Positions 1 through 6,914 of a DNA stretch of 18,461 bases are shown here, piece after piece (position 1 is the first letter of the stretch; each line of letters begins with the position of its first letter). The translations under genes were made by a program, and so were the position numbers. Under the pieces are notes generated by a model that was not told the origin of the DNA, did no database searches, and saw nothing but the letters and a program-made list of their open reading frames with translations. The stretch spans positions 1 through 18,461 of the forward strand of contig SCTL01000616.1 of the NCBI GenBank assembly GCA_004297495.1. The letters run 5' to 3'. Origin of the DNA: Verrucomicrobiota bacterium (lineage in GTDB: Bacteria > Verrucomicrobiota > Verrucomicrobiia > Limisphaerales > JADLHS01).

Positions 1-1466
1 TGGCCGACCAAGTGAACTGCCTGCAAATTACCGGCTCCCACTTGCTGGAGGATTTTTGCCCCGATCAAGAGTCCGTGTTGGTAAGCCCGCTCGGCGGCTT
101 GCGTAGCACCGCTCTCAAACCATATTTCAGGTTCCACGTTGTTCCTATTGAGCGGTGCATTGGCCAATTTTGTCTGTTTAGATTGCAAGGTTGCATCAGT
201 AATTCCGGTGTCCGCGTCACGCGACCAATCATATGCGATTACGCGCCAATCCGCGCTGATTTGGCCAGACGCAATGGCAGTGTTTATCGCACCCGAGATA
301 CTCGTTAAGCGTGCGTCATTAACGCCATTCAAGTTCCAGCCGTGGATTGCTATTATCAGTTTGCGGTCGGTCGAATTTACCGGTCGGTTGCCGTAATACA
401 GGCCATTATTTTTGAGATTTGCCAAATCCGTAAGGTTGTTACGGTTCTCCACTGGAATGGTGGAGAACAATCCAATCCCTGACGGTTCGAGAGCGCCAAC
501 ACCATAGGGATCTGGAAGGAAGTCCTCGCTGCTCAATTCAACCAACACATTACCTAGGTCGGGATCATTAGCAGGCCTCCAAGTTTGGACGAGCGTGTCA
601 TTGGCTGCGTTGTAGAGGTCGAGCCTGAATTCCGCCGTGCCGTGCCCCAAGTCACTGGCGTAGCTGCTGCACGCAATCGTCACGCCGTGATAGTCGGCTG
701 GCGTCCCGTTCACGGCGAATGTTGCGCTTTGAGTGAGGTAGTCGTCCAAGCCGAAACCGCCGTCGTCCTCCCAAATTTTCACGTAATAGTTGCCCGCCAC
801 ATTCGAATCGACATCAAACTCGATGTCGAACTGGCGTGCGTACCCATCGCCGTCTTGATCCACACGATTGACAATCCGCGCGTTACTGAAATATGGAACG
901 AATGGTGTTGCTGTAGCAACCAAACTGACTCCGTCAACAAAAACTCCGTCATAAGGAGAACCGCTCACCGAACCATCGCTGTCGAACCGAAATTGGATAT
1001 ACAGACCCGACTGTCCTGCAAATTGGCTTAAATCTATCTGCTTGGAGGTCCAGTTCAGAGGATCTGTTGGACCGCTTTTGCGGAACATCTCGTGCCACAC
1101 TCCTGATGAATCCCGAATGTTGACAGTGAAGAAGTCGAAGGTTGTTTCGGTATCAGCGATGTAACTAAAGTTCAGCGCCGCACTCGTATAGCCCACCAAA
1201 CTGACGCCTCGCCGCTCCATATAGACATGGAGATTGTCTGGATAAAAGAATTGCCCGCTTGAAGTTCCGCTATATTCATGGGCGTATCCGTTTGGCCAAG
1301 CCCAAGCGTAGCTTCCACCTCCACCATCGTGGCCGATGCTCCAAGCGCCAGGATACGAGCCGGAGAAATTGTCAGAGAAAATAGTTGTCTGGGCCGAACC
1401 CGCGATTTCCGTCAGCGCAAAGACGGAAGCCAACAGTTTCAAAACGAATCTGCGATGGTTCTTCAT
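1..1466 (-). CDS. Secreted lipase-like alpha/beta hydrolase, 3' end beyond window
   Basis: The frame is open from an ATG at 1466 to the left edge (488 codons seen, no stop). The start follows a purine-rich AGAAGAGG. The N-terminus reads MKNHRRFVLKLLASVFALTE and ends in a GSA-Q cleavage-like site, so export is likely. Residues ~25-200 are rich in aromatic, Gly and Ser residues and resemble a MAM or concanavalin-like beta-sandwich. A DQDGDG stretch near residue 204 looks like a calcium-binding loop. From ~365 an alpha/beta-hydrolase core begins: LIIAIHGWN (oxyanion-hole HG), then VIAYDW, then AVHLVG plus the bases CA at the window edge, which is what a GHSxG nucleophile elbow would give. The substrate is unknown and the catalytic Ser, Asp and His lie outside the window. 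The hydrolase assignment is therefore good but not proven. Confidence 0.75.
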   Translation of the reverse strand, partial: MKNHRRFVLKLLASVFALTEIAGSAQTTIFSDNFSGSYPGAWSIGHDGGGGSYAWAWPNGYAHEYSGTSSGQFFYPDNLHVYMERRGVSLVGYTSAALNFSYIADTETTFDFFTVNIRDSSGVWHEMFRKSGPTDPLNWTSKQIDLSQFAGQSGLYIQFRFDSDGSVSGSPYDGVFVDGVSLVATATPFVPYFSNARIVNRVDQDGDGYARQFDIEFDVDSNVAGNYYVKIWEDDGGFGLDDYLTQSATFAVNGTPADYHGVTIACSSYASDLGHGTAEFRLDLYNAANDTLVQTWRPANDPDLGNVLVELSSEDFLPDPYGVGALEPSGIGLFSTIPVENRNNLTDLANLKNNGLYYGNRPVNSTDRKLIIAIHGWNLNGVNDARLTSISGAINTAIASGQISADWRVIAYDWSRDADTGITDATLQSKQTKLANAPLNRNNVEPEIWFESGATQAAERAYQHGLLIGAKILQQVGAGNLQAVHLVG

Positions 1467-1892
1467 AATGCCTCTTCTGAGTTCGGTGCTCTGATCCGCG
1501 CTGGCAAGCGAAGAGGCGTGTCCTAATCACGTCTCTCGAAAGATACTGGTATTCCTTATAGGAACGATCTCAGACACGCTCGTTTTGGTGCATGCCTTGA
1601 ATATGTCCTTTCGAAGAAAATGCCGGTTTCCAGTGGGCAGCAGCCGAAGCCGCCAATCTGTCATTGGTTTGGGGTTCGTAAGTTTTCCTTCCGTGTCGAT
1701 GACGATTGAATCACCTTGCGAGGCTTTAGCAAGACCACAATCGAAGTTTTTGCCTCGGTCAGACTACTCGATATTCGACGAACTTCTGGAAGGCAAGAGC
1801 CTGCCTAAAGTGAGATGCCTCTGGGTCCTTTAACAAGGGTCTCCTCATTAAAACTCAATGGTGGCCAAGAAGGGCTGCGAGGTTACTACAGC
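1467..1892. other. Intergenic stretch between secreted hydrolase and RadC gene
   Basis: About 425 bp lie between the hydrolase start and the terminator of the RadC gene. Both flanking genes read on the minus strand, so the hydrolase promoter should be here. I see no convincing -35/-10 pair. Open frames on the plus strand (for example 1585-1833) lack a ribosome-binding site and recognisable content, so I assign no gene. Confidence 0.5.
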
Positions 1893-1924
1893 AAAAAAGC
1901 CTCATCCGTGTCTTGGACGAGGCT
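1893..1924 (-). terminator. Rho-independent terminator after radC
   Basis: A 10-bp stem with one A/C mismatch (1898-1907 with 1915-1924, 7-nt loop) is followed on the minus strand by a T run (complement of A1893-1897). It begins 8 bp beyond the stop of the RadC-like gene, so it closes the ArdC-RadC transcript. Confidence 0.8.
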
Positions 1925-1931
1925 CTTGAGG

Positions 1932-2429
1932 TCACGAGTAGAAGAAACCCATCTCGCGAAGCGAAGTTCGGTTTGGGTTGCCCATGATGACGTGGTCGAG
2001 TACGTCAATTTTCATCAACTGGCCGGCACGAATCAGATCGCGCGTCACTTTGATGTCGGCTTCCGACGGCGTCGGGTCGCCGGATGGGTGATTGTGCATG
2101 AGCATCACAGCAGACGCCGCAGCGATCACCGCCGCTCGAAACACTTCGCGTGGATGCACAAGGATCGTGTCCAGTGTGCCGATGGTCAGGAGTTGATGTC
2201 CTTTGACTCGACGCCGCGTGTTCAACAAGAGCACCGCGAAGCATTCGCATTCAGGATTGAAATACGGATTCGTCGCGATGTGAAGACGCCAATAGGCGGC
2301 AGCGGTGTCCGGCGTGTCGCAGATTCGCATCTGCTCCGGCACAGGACATTCCCGTAGCGCGACCACCTTATATTCCTTGGGATTACTGTTCTGCCTCCGT
2401 CGGGGGACCGGTTGAATTGACTCAGTCAT
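1932..2429 (-). CDS. radC: RadC-like JAB/JAMM (MPN) domain protein
   Basis: The product is 165 aa, with the JAMM metal-binding signature HNHPSGDPTPSEAD at residues 112-125. This is the hallmark of RadC/UPF0758 proteins. Classical RadC is ~220-230 aa and begins with a helix-hairpin-helix domain. That part is missing, leaving only the MPN domain, as is common for copies on plasmids and integrative elements. The ATG at 2429 is preferred because it overlaps the end of the ArdC gene by 8 bp (coupling). A longer reading to 2522 would run inside that gene and adds only Arg-rich residues. The biochemical role of RadC is unsettled despite its historical DNA-repair name. Next to ArdC and a primase it most likely serves a mobile element. 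Confidence 0.88.
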   Translation of the reverse strand: MTESIQPVPRRRQNSNPKEYKVVALRECPVPEQMRICDTPDTAAAYWRLHIATNPYFNPECECFAVLLLNTRRRVKGHQLLTIGTLDTILVHPREVFRAAVIAAASAVMLMHNHPSGDPTPSEADIKVTRDLIRAGQLMKIDVLDHVIMGNPNRTSLREMGFFYS

Positions 2430-3276
2430 GGGGGACCTCGCTTTCCGCGAATGTCCGACCAAGAATGAAGTCCGCCGCCTTCTGCGCCTGTGCTGCCGCC
2501 GAGACGATGAGCGTGCGGTCACTTCTGAACTGCTTCAGCCAGCCTTCAAGGTAGGCAGCGGAGTTGTCAATGGTCCGGTCAACGATGTCGGCGTAGCCGC
2601 ACAGAAACGCACTGCCGAGTTCGGCAACCAACTCCTCTTTGCAATAGGGATCGGAACCAAACCCGTTGCGTTCGGTAATGGTCGGGCGCTTCAGGCGCTT
2701 CTCGTGGCCTGTTGAGTGGACCAGTTCGTGAAAAAGCGTGGCGTAATAGCCGGCTTCGCCATCGAACCGTTCCCGTGCCGGCATTCCAACGGTATCTTCG
2801 GACGGCGAATAGAACGCCTGCGCCATGCCGTGCTTCAGAGCAGGCGGCTGTGGCATGTGCGCCACGATCTCCGCCGGTTTGGTGGCGGCCAGTGGAATTT
2901 CCTTCGGTGCGCCCTTCAATCCGTCGCATTGCGCGATGTTGAAAACATGATACAGCCGAAGCAGCGGAATCTTCCGTGACTCGCCGGAGGCCTCATCTTC
3001 CATCTTCAACTGTTTCCAGAAGACGACCGGGCAGGATTTTTCGCCCTTCCTAACACTGCCGCCCAGTTGAATGGCCTGACGAAACGTGAGCCAGTGCGGT
3101 GACTCATAGCTCATCGCCATGAGCAGGAAGACATTGATGCCGCGATACGGCTTTTGCGTGACGAGATTCCGAGGCAGGCCAGTTTTAACTGTCCACGGCT
3201 TGTGCCAAGGAACGGTGCCTTGCTCAAGCAGCGCGACGATCCGTTTGGTGATGCGTTCATACGATTGAATGTTCAT
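2422..3276 (-). CDS. ArdC-like antirestriction protein (ssDNA-binding domain plus zincin metallopeptidase)
   Basis: The product is 284 aa. The N-terminal half (about 1-125: IQSYERITKRIVALLEQGTV, then PWHKPW and KPYRGINVFLL) matches the ArdC N-terminal ssDNA-binding domain (DUF1738). The C-terminal half carries the zincin motif HELVHSTGH (HExxH at 183-187) and a downstream EELVAELGSAFL helix that can give the third zinc ligand. ArdC proteins are carried by plasmids and ICEs and help incoming DNA escape restriction. The ATG at 3276 has an AGGAG 8-10 bp upstream. The open frame continues to 3432, but the extension crosses a terminator hairpin and is unlikely to be translated. The gene follows that terminator, so it probably has its own promoter between 3277 and 3391, and it shares a transcript with the RadC gene. 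Confidence 0.9.
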   Translation of the reverse strand: MNIQSYERITKRIVALLEQGTVPWHKPWTVKTGLPRNLVTQKPYRGINVFLLMAMSYESPHWLTFRQAIQLGGSVRKGEKSCPVVFWKQLKMEDEASGESRKIPLLRLYHVFNIAQCDGLKGAPKEIPLAATKPAEIVAHMPQPPALKHGMAQAFYSPSEDTVGMPARERFDGEAGYYATLFHELVHSTGHEKRLKRPTITERNGFGSDPYCKEELVAELGSAFLCGYADIVDRTIDNSAAYLEGWLKQFRSDRTLIVSAAAQAQKAADFILGRTFAESEVPHD

Positions 3277-3391
3277 GCGATTGCTCCTGTGATGTGTGGT
3301 TATGAAAAGAACCTTGTGAACCCGCTCTGAAGCGTAAGGCACTCTGGCAATCGGCCAAAGACGCCCACTCTTGCCGGAGATGGCAGGAATG

Positions 3392-3422
3392 AAAAAGCCC
3401 CTTTCGAGTGAGTCGAAAGGGG
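3392..3422 (-). terminator. Rho-independent terminator between the small-gene operon and the ArdC gene
   Basis: A perfect 10-bp stem (CCCCTTTCGA 3398-3407 with TCGAAAGGGG 3413-3422, loop GTGAG) is followed on the minus strand by C and then five T (complement of 3392-3396). It lies 11 bp after the stop of the 80-aa gene and should end the primase operon before ArdC. Confidence 0.88.
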
Positions 3423-3432
3423 TGTTGAGCAA

Positions 3433-3675
3433 TTAGCCGGTTGAGAGCGGGCAGGCCCGCATGGCGGTTTCGGGTGTCCTGAACGGGCCAATCATTTTGC
3501 TGATCGCATCGTTGAACACATACCAACCGCACCGATACTGCTGCCGCCGTCGTTTGATCCGACGAACACGGCACTGGCGCGCAACGCTCCAGCCTGCGTA
3601 GGCGTTGCCGCTCATCGCATCCCACCAACCCGGTTCGCAACGTTTCCAGACGATACGACTGACTTTCGCTTTCAT
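3433..3675 (-). CDS. Small basic hypothetical protein
   Basis: The 80-aa product is rich in Arg, Trp and Cys (for example RRIKRRRQQYRCGWYVF), with no motif I recognise. It is accepted as a gene because a strong GGAGGG ribosome-binding site precedes the ATG, it starts 18 bp after the previous operon gene, and a clean terminator follows its stop. Its basic character would suit nucleic-acid binding, but that is only inference. Confidence 0.65.
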   Translation of the reverse strand: MKAKVSRIVWKRCEPGWWDAMSGNAYAGWSVARQCRVRRIKRRRQQYRCGWYVFNDAISKMIGPFRTPETAMRACPLSTG

Positions 3676-3693
3676 ACCATTCCCTCCGGGTTG

Positions 3694-3981
3694 TTAGTAG
3701 TCCTCGGGCAACAGAACGGTTGTTGCGGAACGATCCGCCTCGGTGATGATCCAGAACATCGTGCCGTTGGCGGCTTGATAGACCGACCAGAGCCGCGTGC
3801 CTTCGGTGAGCGCACGCTCGTTGGCTTGCTGGTCGTGTTCGTTCACGTCACCCCAGTCACCCGCCTGATGCTGCCCAATTCCGCGTAAGATGTCCTCGCG
3901 CGTCAGACGTTCAAGGGCATTGGGAGTCGTGACGATTTTGCCACAACGAAACTTGGCGATTGGATAGGTTGTGGCATTCAC
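3694..3981 (-). CDS. Conserved small mobile-element protein, unknown function
   Basis: The product is 95 aa. The start is GTG at 3981, chosen because AGGAGG lies ~7 bp upstream and the start overlaps the preceding stop by 4 bp (GTGA). The sequence has the features of a short family I associate with ArdC and primase neighbourhoods: an N-terminal FRCGKIVTTPNAL stretch, a central GDWGDV, an NERAL helix and a C-terminal WIITEADRSATTVLLPEDY. Such proteins are usually annotated as hypothetical, sometimes mislabelled as restriction-enzyme subunits. No enzymatic motif is visible. The conserved acidic and aromatic blocks suggest a folded protein rather than a spurious frame. Confidence 0.8.
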   Translation of the reverse strand: MNATTYPIAKFRCGKIVTTPNALERLTREDILRGIGQHQAGDWGDVNEHDQQANERALTEGTRLWSVYQAANGTMFWIITEADRSATTVLLPEDY

Positions 3982-4169
3982 GATGCACCTCCTGCGAGGA
4001 GTGGCTGCACGTCGTCGTCAGGGAAGCTGTTCATGGAGTCTGGAACGTATTCAGCTTTCGTGATGTCCACCGGCAGCTCGTGAGCCACGTCAATGGCTTC
4101 ATGTGGCGAGTTTGCTTCCACGTCAACCGTGTCGCAGACTTCCCAATACCGCTTCACGGCGTTTTTCAT
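3978..4169 (-). CDS. Small acidic hypothetical protein in mobile operon
   Basis: The 63-aa acidic product begins KRYWEVCDTVDVEANSPHEA, a pattern (aromatic strand, then 'V.A.s..EAi..A' helix) seen in many small plasmid- and phage-encoded proteins of unknown role. The ATG at 4169 has GGAGGTG just upstream and overlaps the previous gene's stop by 4 bp (ATGA). Its own stop overlaps the next start by 4 bp. This tight coupling is the main evidence that it is a real gene. Confidence 0.7.
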   Translation of the reverse strand: MKNAVKRYWEVCDTVDVEANSPHEAIDVAHELPVDITKAEYVPDSMNSFPDDDVQPLLAGGAS

Positions 4170-4492
4170 GCGACACCTCCGGGCACTGTTTGTGGCTCCT
4201 GCACGAATTGCAGTAACACATCAATCTCGTGACTGGTGAGCTTCCAACGCCGTCGCGGGAGTTCGACTACCGCCACCCACTTGAAGCGTTGATACATGTC
4301 CAACGCTTGTCTGTCGTTGCCCAGGTGATCGGCGATGATGGCGAGCGCGAGTTGCGCCGGACCGCTGCCGCAGTAGCCCCATTCGAATCCCGTCGGACTG
4401 TGATTCCACAAGTCGAGCCGGGGATTGAGCGGGCGGCCATCTACGGTGACGATGGCGGCGTAGCCTTCTCGTCGGCCTTCATAGGTTTTCAT
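4166..4492 (-). CDS. DUF6166-type protein
   Basis: The product is 108 aa. It contains the block TVDGRPLNPRLDLWNHSPTG followed by FEWGYCGSGPAQLALAI and a DRQALDMYQRFKW segment. I recognise this layout as the DUF6166 family, found in many bacteria and often on plasmids or integrated elements. No function is established. AGGAG lies ~7 bp before the ATG. It starts 12 bp after the upstream gene and overlaps the downstream gene by 4 bp, so it belongs to the primase operon. Confidence 0.8.
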   Translation of the reverse strand: MKTYEGRREGYAAIVTVDGRPLNPRLDLWNHSPTGFEWGYCGSGPAQLALAIIADHLGNDRQALDMYQRFKWVAVVELPRRRWKLTSHEIDVLLQFVQEPQTVPGGVA

Positions 4493-4504
4493 GCAATGCT
4501 CCTT

Positions 4505-4810
4505 TCAATTTCTGCGTGGTTTTCGTTTCTTAAGTTGCGGGGGTTTGTAGTTGAGGATTTCCACCTCGGAGTTGGGTGAGATGCGGAACATAGCTGGCCC
4601 TGGTTGAAAACGAACGGGCTTGTCGAAGCGCGTCGTGAATCGGCGCATTGGCCGGTTCATGAGAATCACCGCTGCGGATTCATTGACGCGGACGACGCGG
4701 CAGAGCCTGCCGTCCATGCGAAACAGGTCGTTGACACGGAGTCGGAACGGGTAGCGCATCTGAAGCCACACGAGGCCGAAGAGCTCCGGCTGTTCGCCGT
4801 CGCCGTTCAT
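4505..4810 (-). CDS. Small hypothetical protein downstream of primase
   Basis: The product is 101 aa, with beta-rich central sequence (RVNDLFRMDGRLCRVVRVNE) resembling a small SH3-like barrel, and a very basic C-terminus (LKKRKPRRN). The ATG at 4810 overlaps the primase stop by 4 bp (ATGA), so translation is coupled. No catalytic motif is seen. The basic tail and position next to the primase would fit a nucleic-acid accessory role, but this is inference. Confidence 0.72.
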   Translation of the reverse strand: MNGDGEQPELFGLVWLQMRYPFRLRVNDLFRMDGRLCRVVRVNESAAVILMNRPMRRFTTRFDKPVRFQPGPAMFRISPNSEVEILNYKPPQLKKRKPRRN

Positions 4811-5847
4811 GGCACGCCCTCCAGAATTTCTACCAAGTCCTCGGGGAACAACTGCTCCGGCTGCGTGTTCGGTTCATCGAAGACATGCGTTGTGACGAAA
4901 CAGAATTTCGCCAGACGTGCGGCAATGTCGTCGCTCCCTGTCTGCCCGGCTTCGTCTTCGTCGAGCATGATGATGACGTGGCTGCCGGCGTTCGTGTGCT
5001 TGCGAATCAGTTCCTCCTGAGCGGCGGACATCGTGCTGCCCATGAGGGCAACGACTTTGCGCCAGCCGTTCTGGTGGAGCTTCATCGCGTCGAAGAAGCC
5101 TTCGACGATGACGAGCGGTTTGTCCGCCGGCTCTTTGATGGCCCGGTCAAGGTTGAAAAGCTCCAGCGATTTTCGGAAACCTTGGGGCAGTTTGTATTTA
5201 GGCGTGTCCTCAGCGGGTTCACCGGGCCAGCGTCCGGCATAGGCGAGGACTTCGCCTGTGACGTTGTGAATCGGAATCGCGATGCGATCCGCCATCATGC
5301 CCTTGCCGCAGAAGCCGATACCGAAATCCACAATGGTTTCCAGTGTCAGCCCGCGTTCACGGATGAGATACGGGTGTTCTCGTTCCAGCTTGTCCAAGCG
5401 AAACTTCAAGGGCTTGTTCAGCGCGCCGTTTTCTTCCTGGGGAACGGTATTCTTCGTAGCGGGCTTTGGGGCGGGTGCGCGTTCACGTTGCGTCGTTTCT
5501 TCTTGGTGTTCTTCGCCGTCCTCGGAACTTCCTTGCACGGCTTCGGGATCGAGTTGAAACCACTCGATGGCTTTGATGGCCGCCGCGTGTATGCTCACGT
5601 CTTCCATTCTCGCGATGAAGTCGAGCGTGTTGCCGCCGTGCTTGCACTCGCTGAAGCAGTGCCAGAGGTTCTTGCTCACGCTCACTCGGAACTGCGTGGG
5701 ATTGCTTCCCTTGTGGATTGGACACGGCCCGCTCAGGCTGTCTCCGCTGCGTTTGAATTTGTCCAAGAGACCGTAATGGTCGAGGACTTGTTCCATGGTG
5801 ATGGCCGCTTTGACGGCCTTGAAGTCAACGAACAATGATTTGGGCAT
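4807..5847 (-). CDS. CHC2 zinc-finger / Toprim primase (DnaG-like, short mobile-element type)
   Basis: The product is 346 aa. The N-terminal CHC2 zinc finger has C42-x2-H45 and C64-x3-C68. After an acidic, Gln-rich linker (~105-145), a primase core follows (GIGFCGKGMMADRIAIPIHN, then AYAGRW). The Toprim part has VEGFFDA with E249 and the DxD-like LDEDEAG near 296-301. Such proteins make RNA primers for replication of plasmids, phages and ICEs. It is much shorter than chromosomal DnaG (~600 aa) and lacks the C-terminal helicase-interaction domain; no helicase gene is present in the window. The spacing C64-x3-C68 is one residue longer than the usual x2. The ATG at 5847 has AGGAG upstream. A reading back to 6006 would overlap the previous gene and is rejected. 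Confidence 0.88.
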   Translation of the reverse strand: MPKSLFVDFKAVKAAITMEQVLDHYGLLDKFKRSGDSLSGPCPIHKGSNPTQFRVSVSKNLWHCFSECKHGGNTLDFIARMEDVSIHAAAIKAIEWFQLDPEAVQGSSEDGEEHQEETTQRERAPAPKPATKNTVPQEENGALNKPLKFRLDKLEREHPYLIRERGLTLETIVDFGIGFCGKGMMADRIAIPIHNVTGEVLAYAGRWPGEPAEDTPKYKLPQGFRKSLELFNLDRAIKEPADKPLVIVEGFFDAMKLHQNGWRKVVALMGSTMSAAQEELIRKHTNAGSHVIIMLDEDEAGQTGSDDIAARLAKFCFVTTHVFDEPNTQPEQLFPEDLVEILEGVP

Positions 5848-5960
5848 AATGCTCCTCGGGTTGAATTGTGAAGGGACGATTGACGGCTCGTGAATGAACC
5901 GCCTTCCACGATCAATCCTACGGAGAATCGCCTGACCCACGAGACGGGAAGATTTGCCGC

Positions 5961-6884
5961 TTACGTCAAGAAGCTGTCGGTTGCTCCGGGTATCCCGGTT
6001 TGCCACACCGAGGCCAGGATGTCGTCTGGATTTTTCAAAACGCTACGGTCGGCAAACAGGAACAATCCGCGTCCGCGTTTCAATCGTGAGCACGCCTCGA
6101 CGAGTGACTTCACTCGCGCGGCGCTCGTGGTCACGGTGAGCACGCGAAAACGATTGAACCCGAAACGGCGGCGATGAATTGACTGTGACCAAGTGGCTTC
6201 GTAGGCGAGAAGTTTGCGGTAGAAGGAAGTCTGAGAAAGGTTTCGGCGCATTACCGGCATCGTCCCCCGGTCGGCTTCGAGAAAGAAAAGGGAACGCTCG
6301 CGGTTGCCTGTCTGATCCGTAAATTCCAACGCGAACGCCTGGTCGGGAACGACACCGAGTCGCAACCGAGAGTTCACTTTTACTTTCCACCGAAACAGTG
6401 GGCGCTTCCCGTTTGCGTTGAATGCGCCCGCAAGCTCATCTTCGGTGAGCAACCGGATTCCACTAACGCGACAAGCGAGTTCAATTGAAACCATCACATC
6501 AGAAACCAAAAGAGCATGTTCCAAAAAAATCCTGCCAGCGGCGCGGTTCTTCTCGCCCCAGGAAGACGTGTGCGACGTGGTGCCAAACTCCTTTTGCAAA
6601 AGCAGCGCCCCTTTGTTCCCTAAACCATAAACGATGTGTTGCGAACCACTGCGATAATAATAGTCGAGTTGCGCGCGGGGACGCTCCAAGAAGCCGTGGT
6701 GGTAGAGCAATTGCAATCGTCGCAAAACCTGCTGCGAACTGCCGCCACTAAGCACCACAATCTGGGAGGAACGAAGAAAACGACGCCGCTGAATCAGCCG
6801 GACAATTTTGCGGTCGCGTGCCGTCAAATGAATCGGGGCACCGACGGCAGTACGCCTGAATCGGGGCAGGCGAGAAAGCTCCAT
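5961..6884 (-). CDS. Replication-relaxation family protein (Replic_Relax, MobC-like)
   Basis: The product is 307 aa. An N-terminal winged-helix region runs over about 20-75 (HLTARDRKIVRLIQRRRFL, then SSQQVLRRLQLLYHHGFLER). This is the pattern of the replication-relaxation family (PF13814), whose members act in plasmid replication or mobilisation. The middle contains LEHALLVSDV and VPDQAFALEF, and FFLEADRGTMP near 215-230 is typical of the family's conserved core. GAGG lies just before the ATG. It is the first gene of the minus-strand mobile block, 113 bp before the primase start. No relaxase gene is visible in the window. Confidence 0.82.
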   Translation of the reverse strand: MELSRLPRFRRTAVGAPIHLTARDRKIVRLIQRRRFLRSSQIVVLSGGSSQQVLRRLQLLYHHGFLERPRAQLDYYYRSGSQHIVYGLGNKGALLLQKEFGTTSHTSSWGEKNRAAGRIFLEHALLVSDVMVSIELACRVSGIRLLTEDELAGAFNANGKRPLFRWKVKVNSRLRLGVVPDQAFALEFTDQTGNRERSLFFLEADRGTMPVMRRNLSQTSFYRKLLAYEATWSQSIHRRRFGFNRFRVLTVTTSAARVKSLVEACSRLKRGRGLFLFADRSVLKNPDDILASVWQTGIPGATDSFLT

Positions 6885-6914
6885 TTCCTCACATTACAGC
6901 CGAGCGAGCCTAAA

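Larger units (their letters stand above)
1932..6884 (-). mobile_element. Plasmid/ICE-derived replication and antirestriction block
   Basis: Nine genes in one orientation, in transcription order: replication-relaxation protein, CHC2 primase, five small accessory proteins, ArdC and RadC. Overlaps are 4-8 bp or gaps short through most of the block, with a terminator before ArdC and another after RadC. The gene set is typical of plasmids and integrative elements. No relaxase, coupling protein, partition gene or origin is seen, so this is only part of an element or a degraded one. I could not identify att repeats; the boundaries given are simply those of the gene block. Confidence 0.55.

Noticed and set aside
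585..1031. 148-aa plus-strand open frame
   Set aside because: It is antisense to the secreted hydrolase frame, which is continuous from a signal peptide to the window edge.
1585..1833. 82-aa plus-strand open frame
   Set aside because: No ribosome-binding site, no motif, and a basic N-terminus typical of a chance frame.
4885..5838. 317-aa plus-strand open frame
   Set aside because: It lies wholly antisense to the primase gene, which has clear zinc-finger and Toprim motifs. It has no recognisable motif of its own.
6636..6914. N-terminal extension of the SIR2 gene by 93 residues
   Set aside because: It overlaps the replication-relaxation gene antisense, and its sequence is low in protein-like character compared with the part after 6915.
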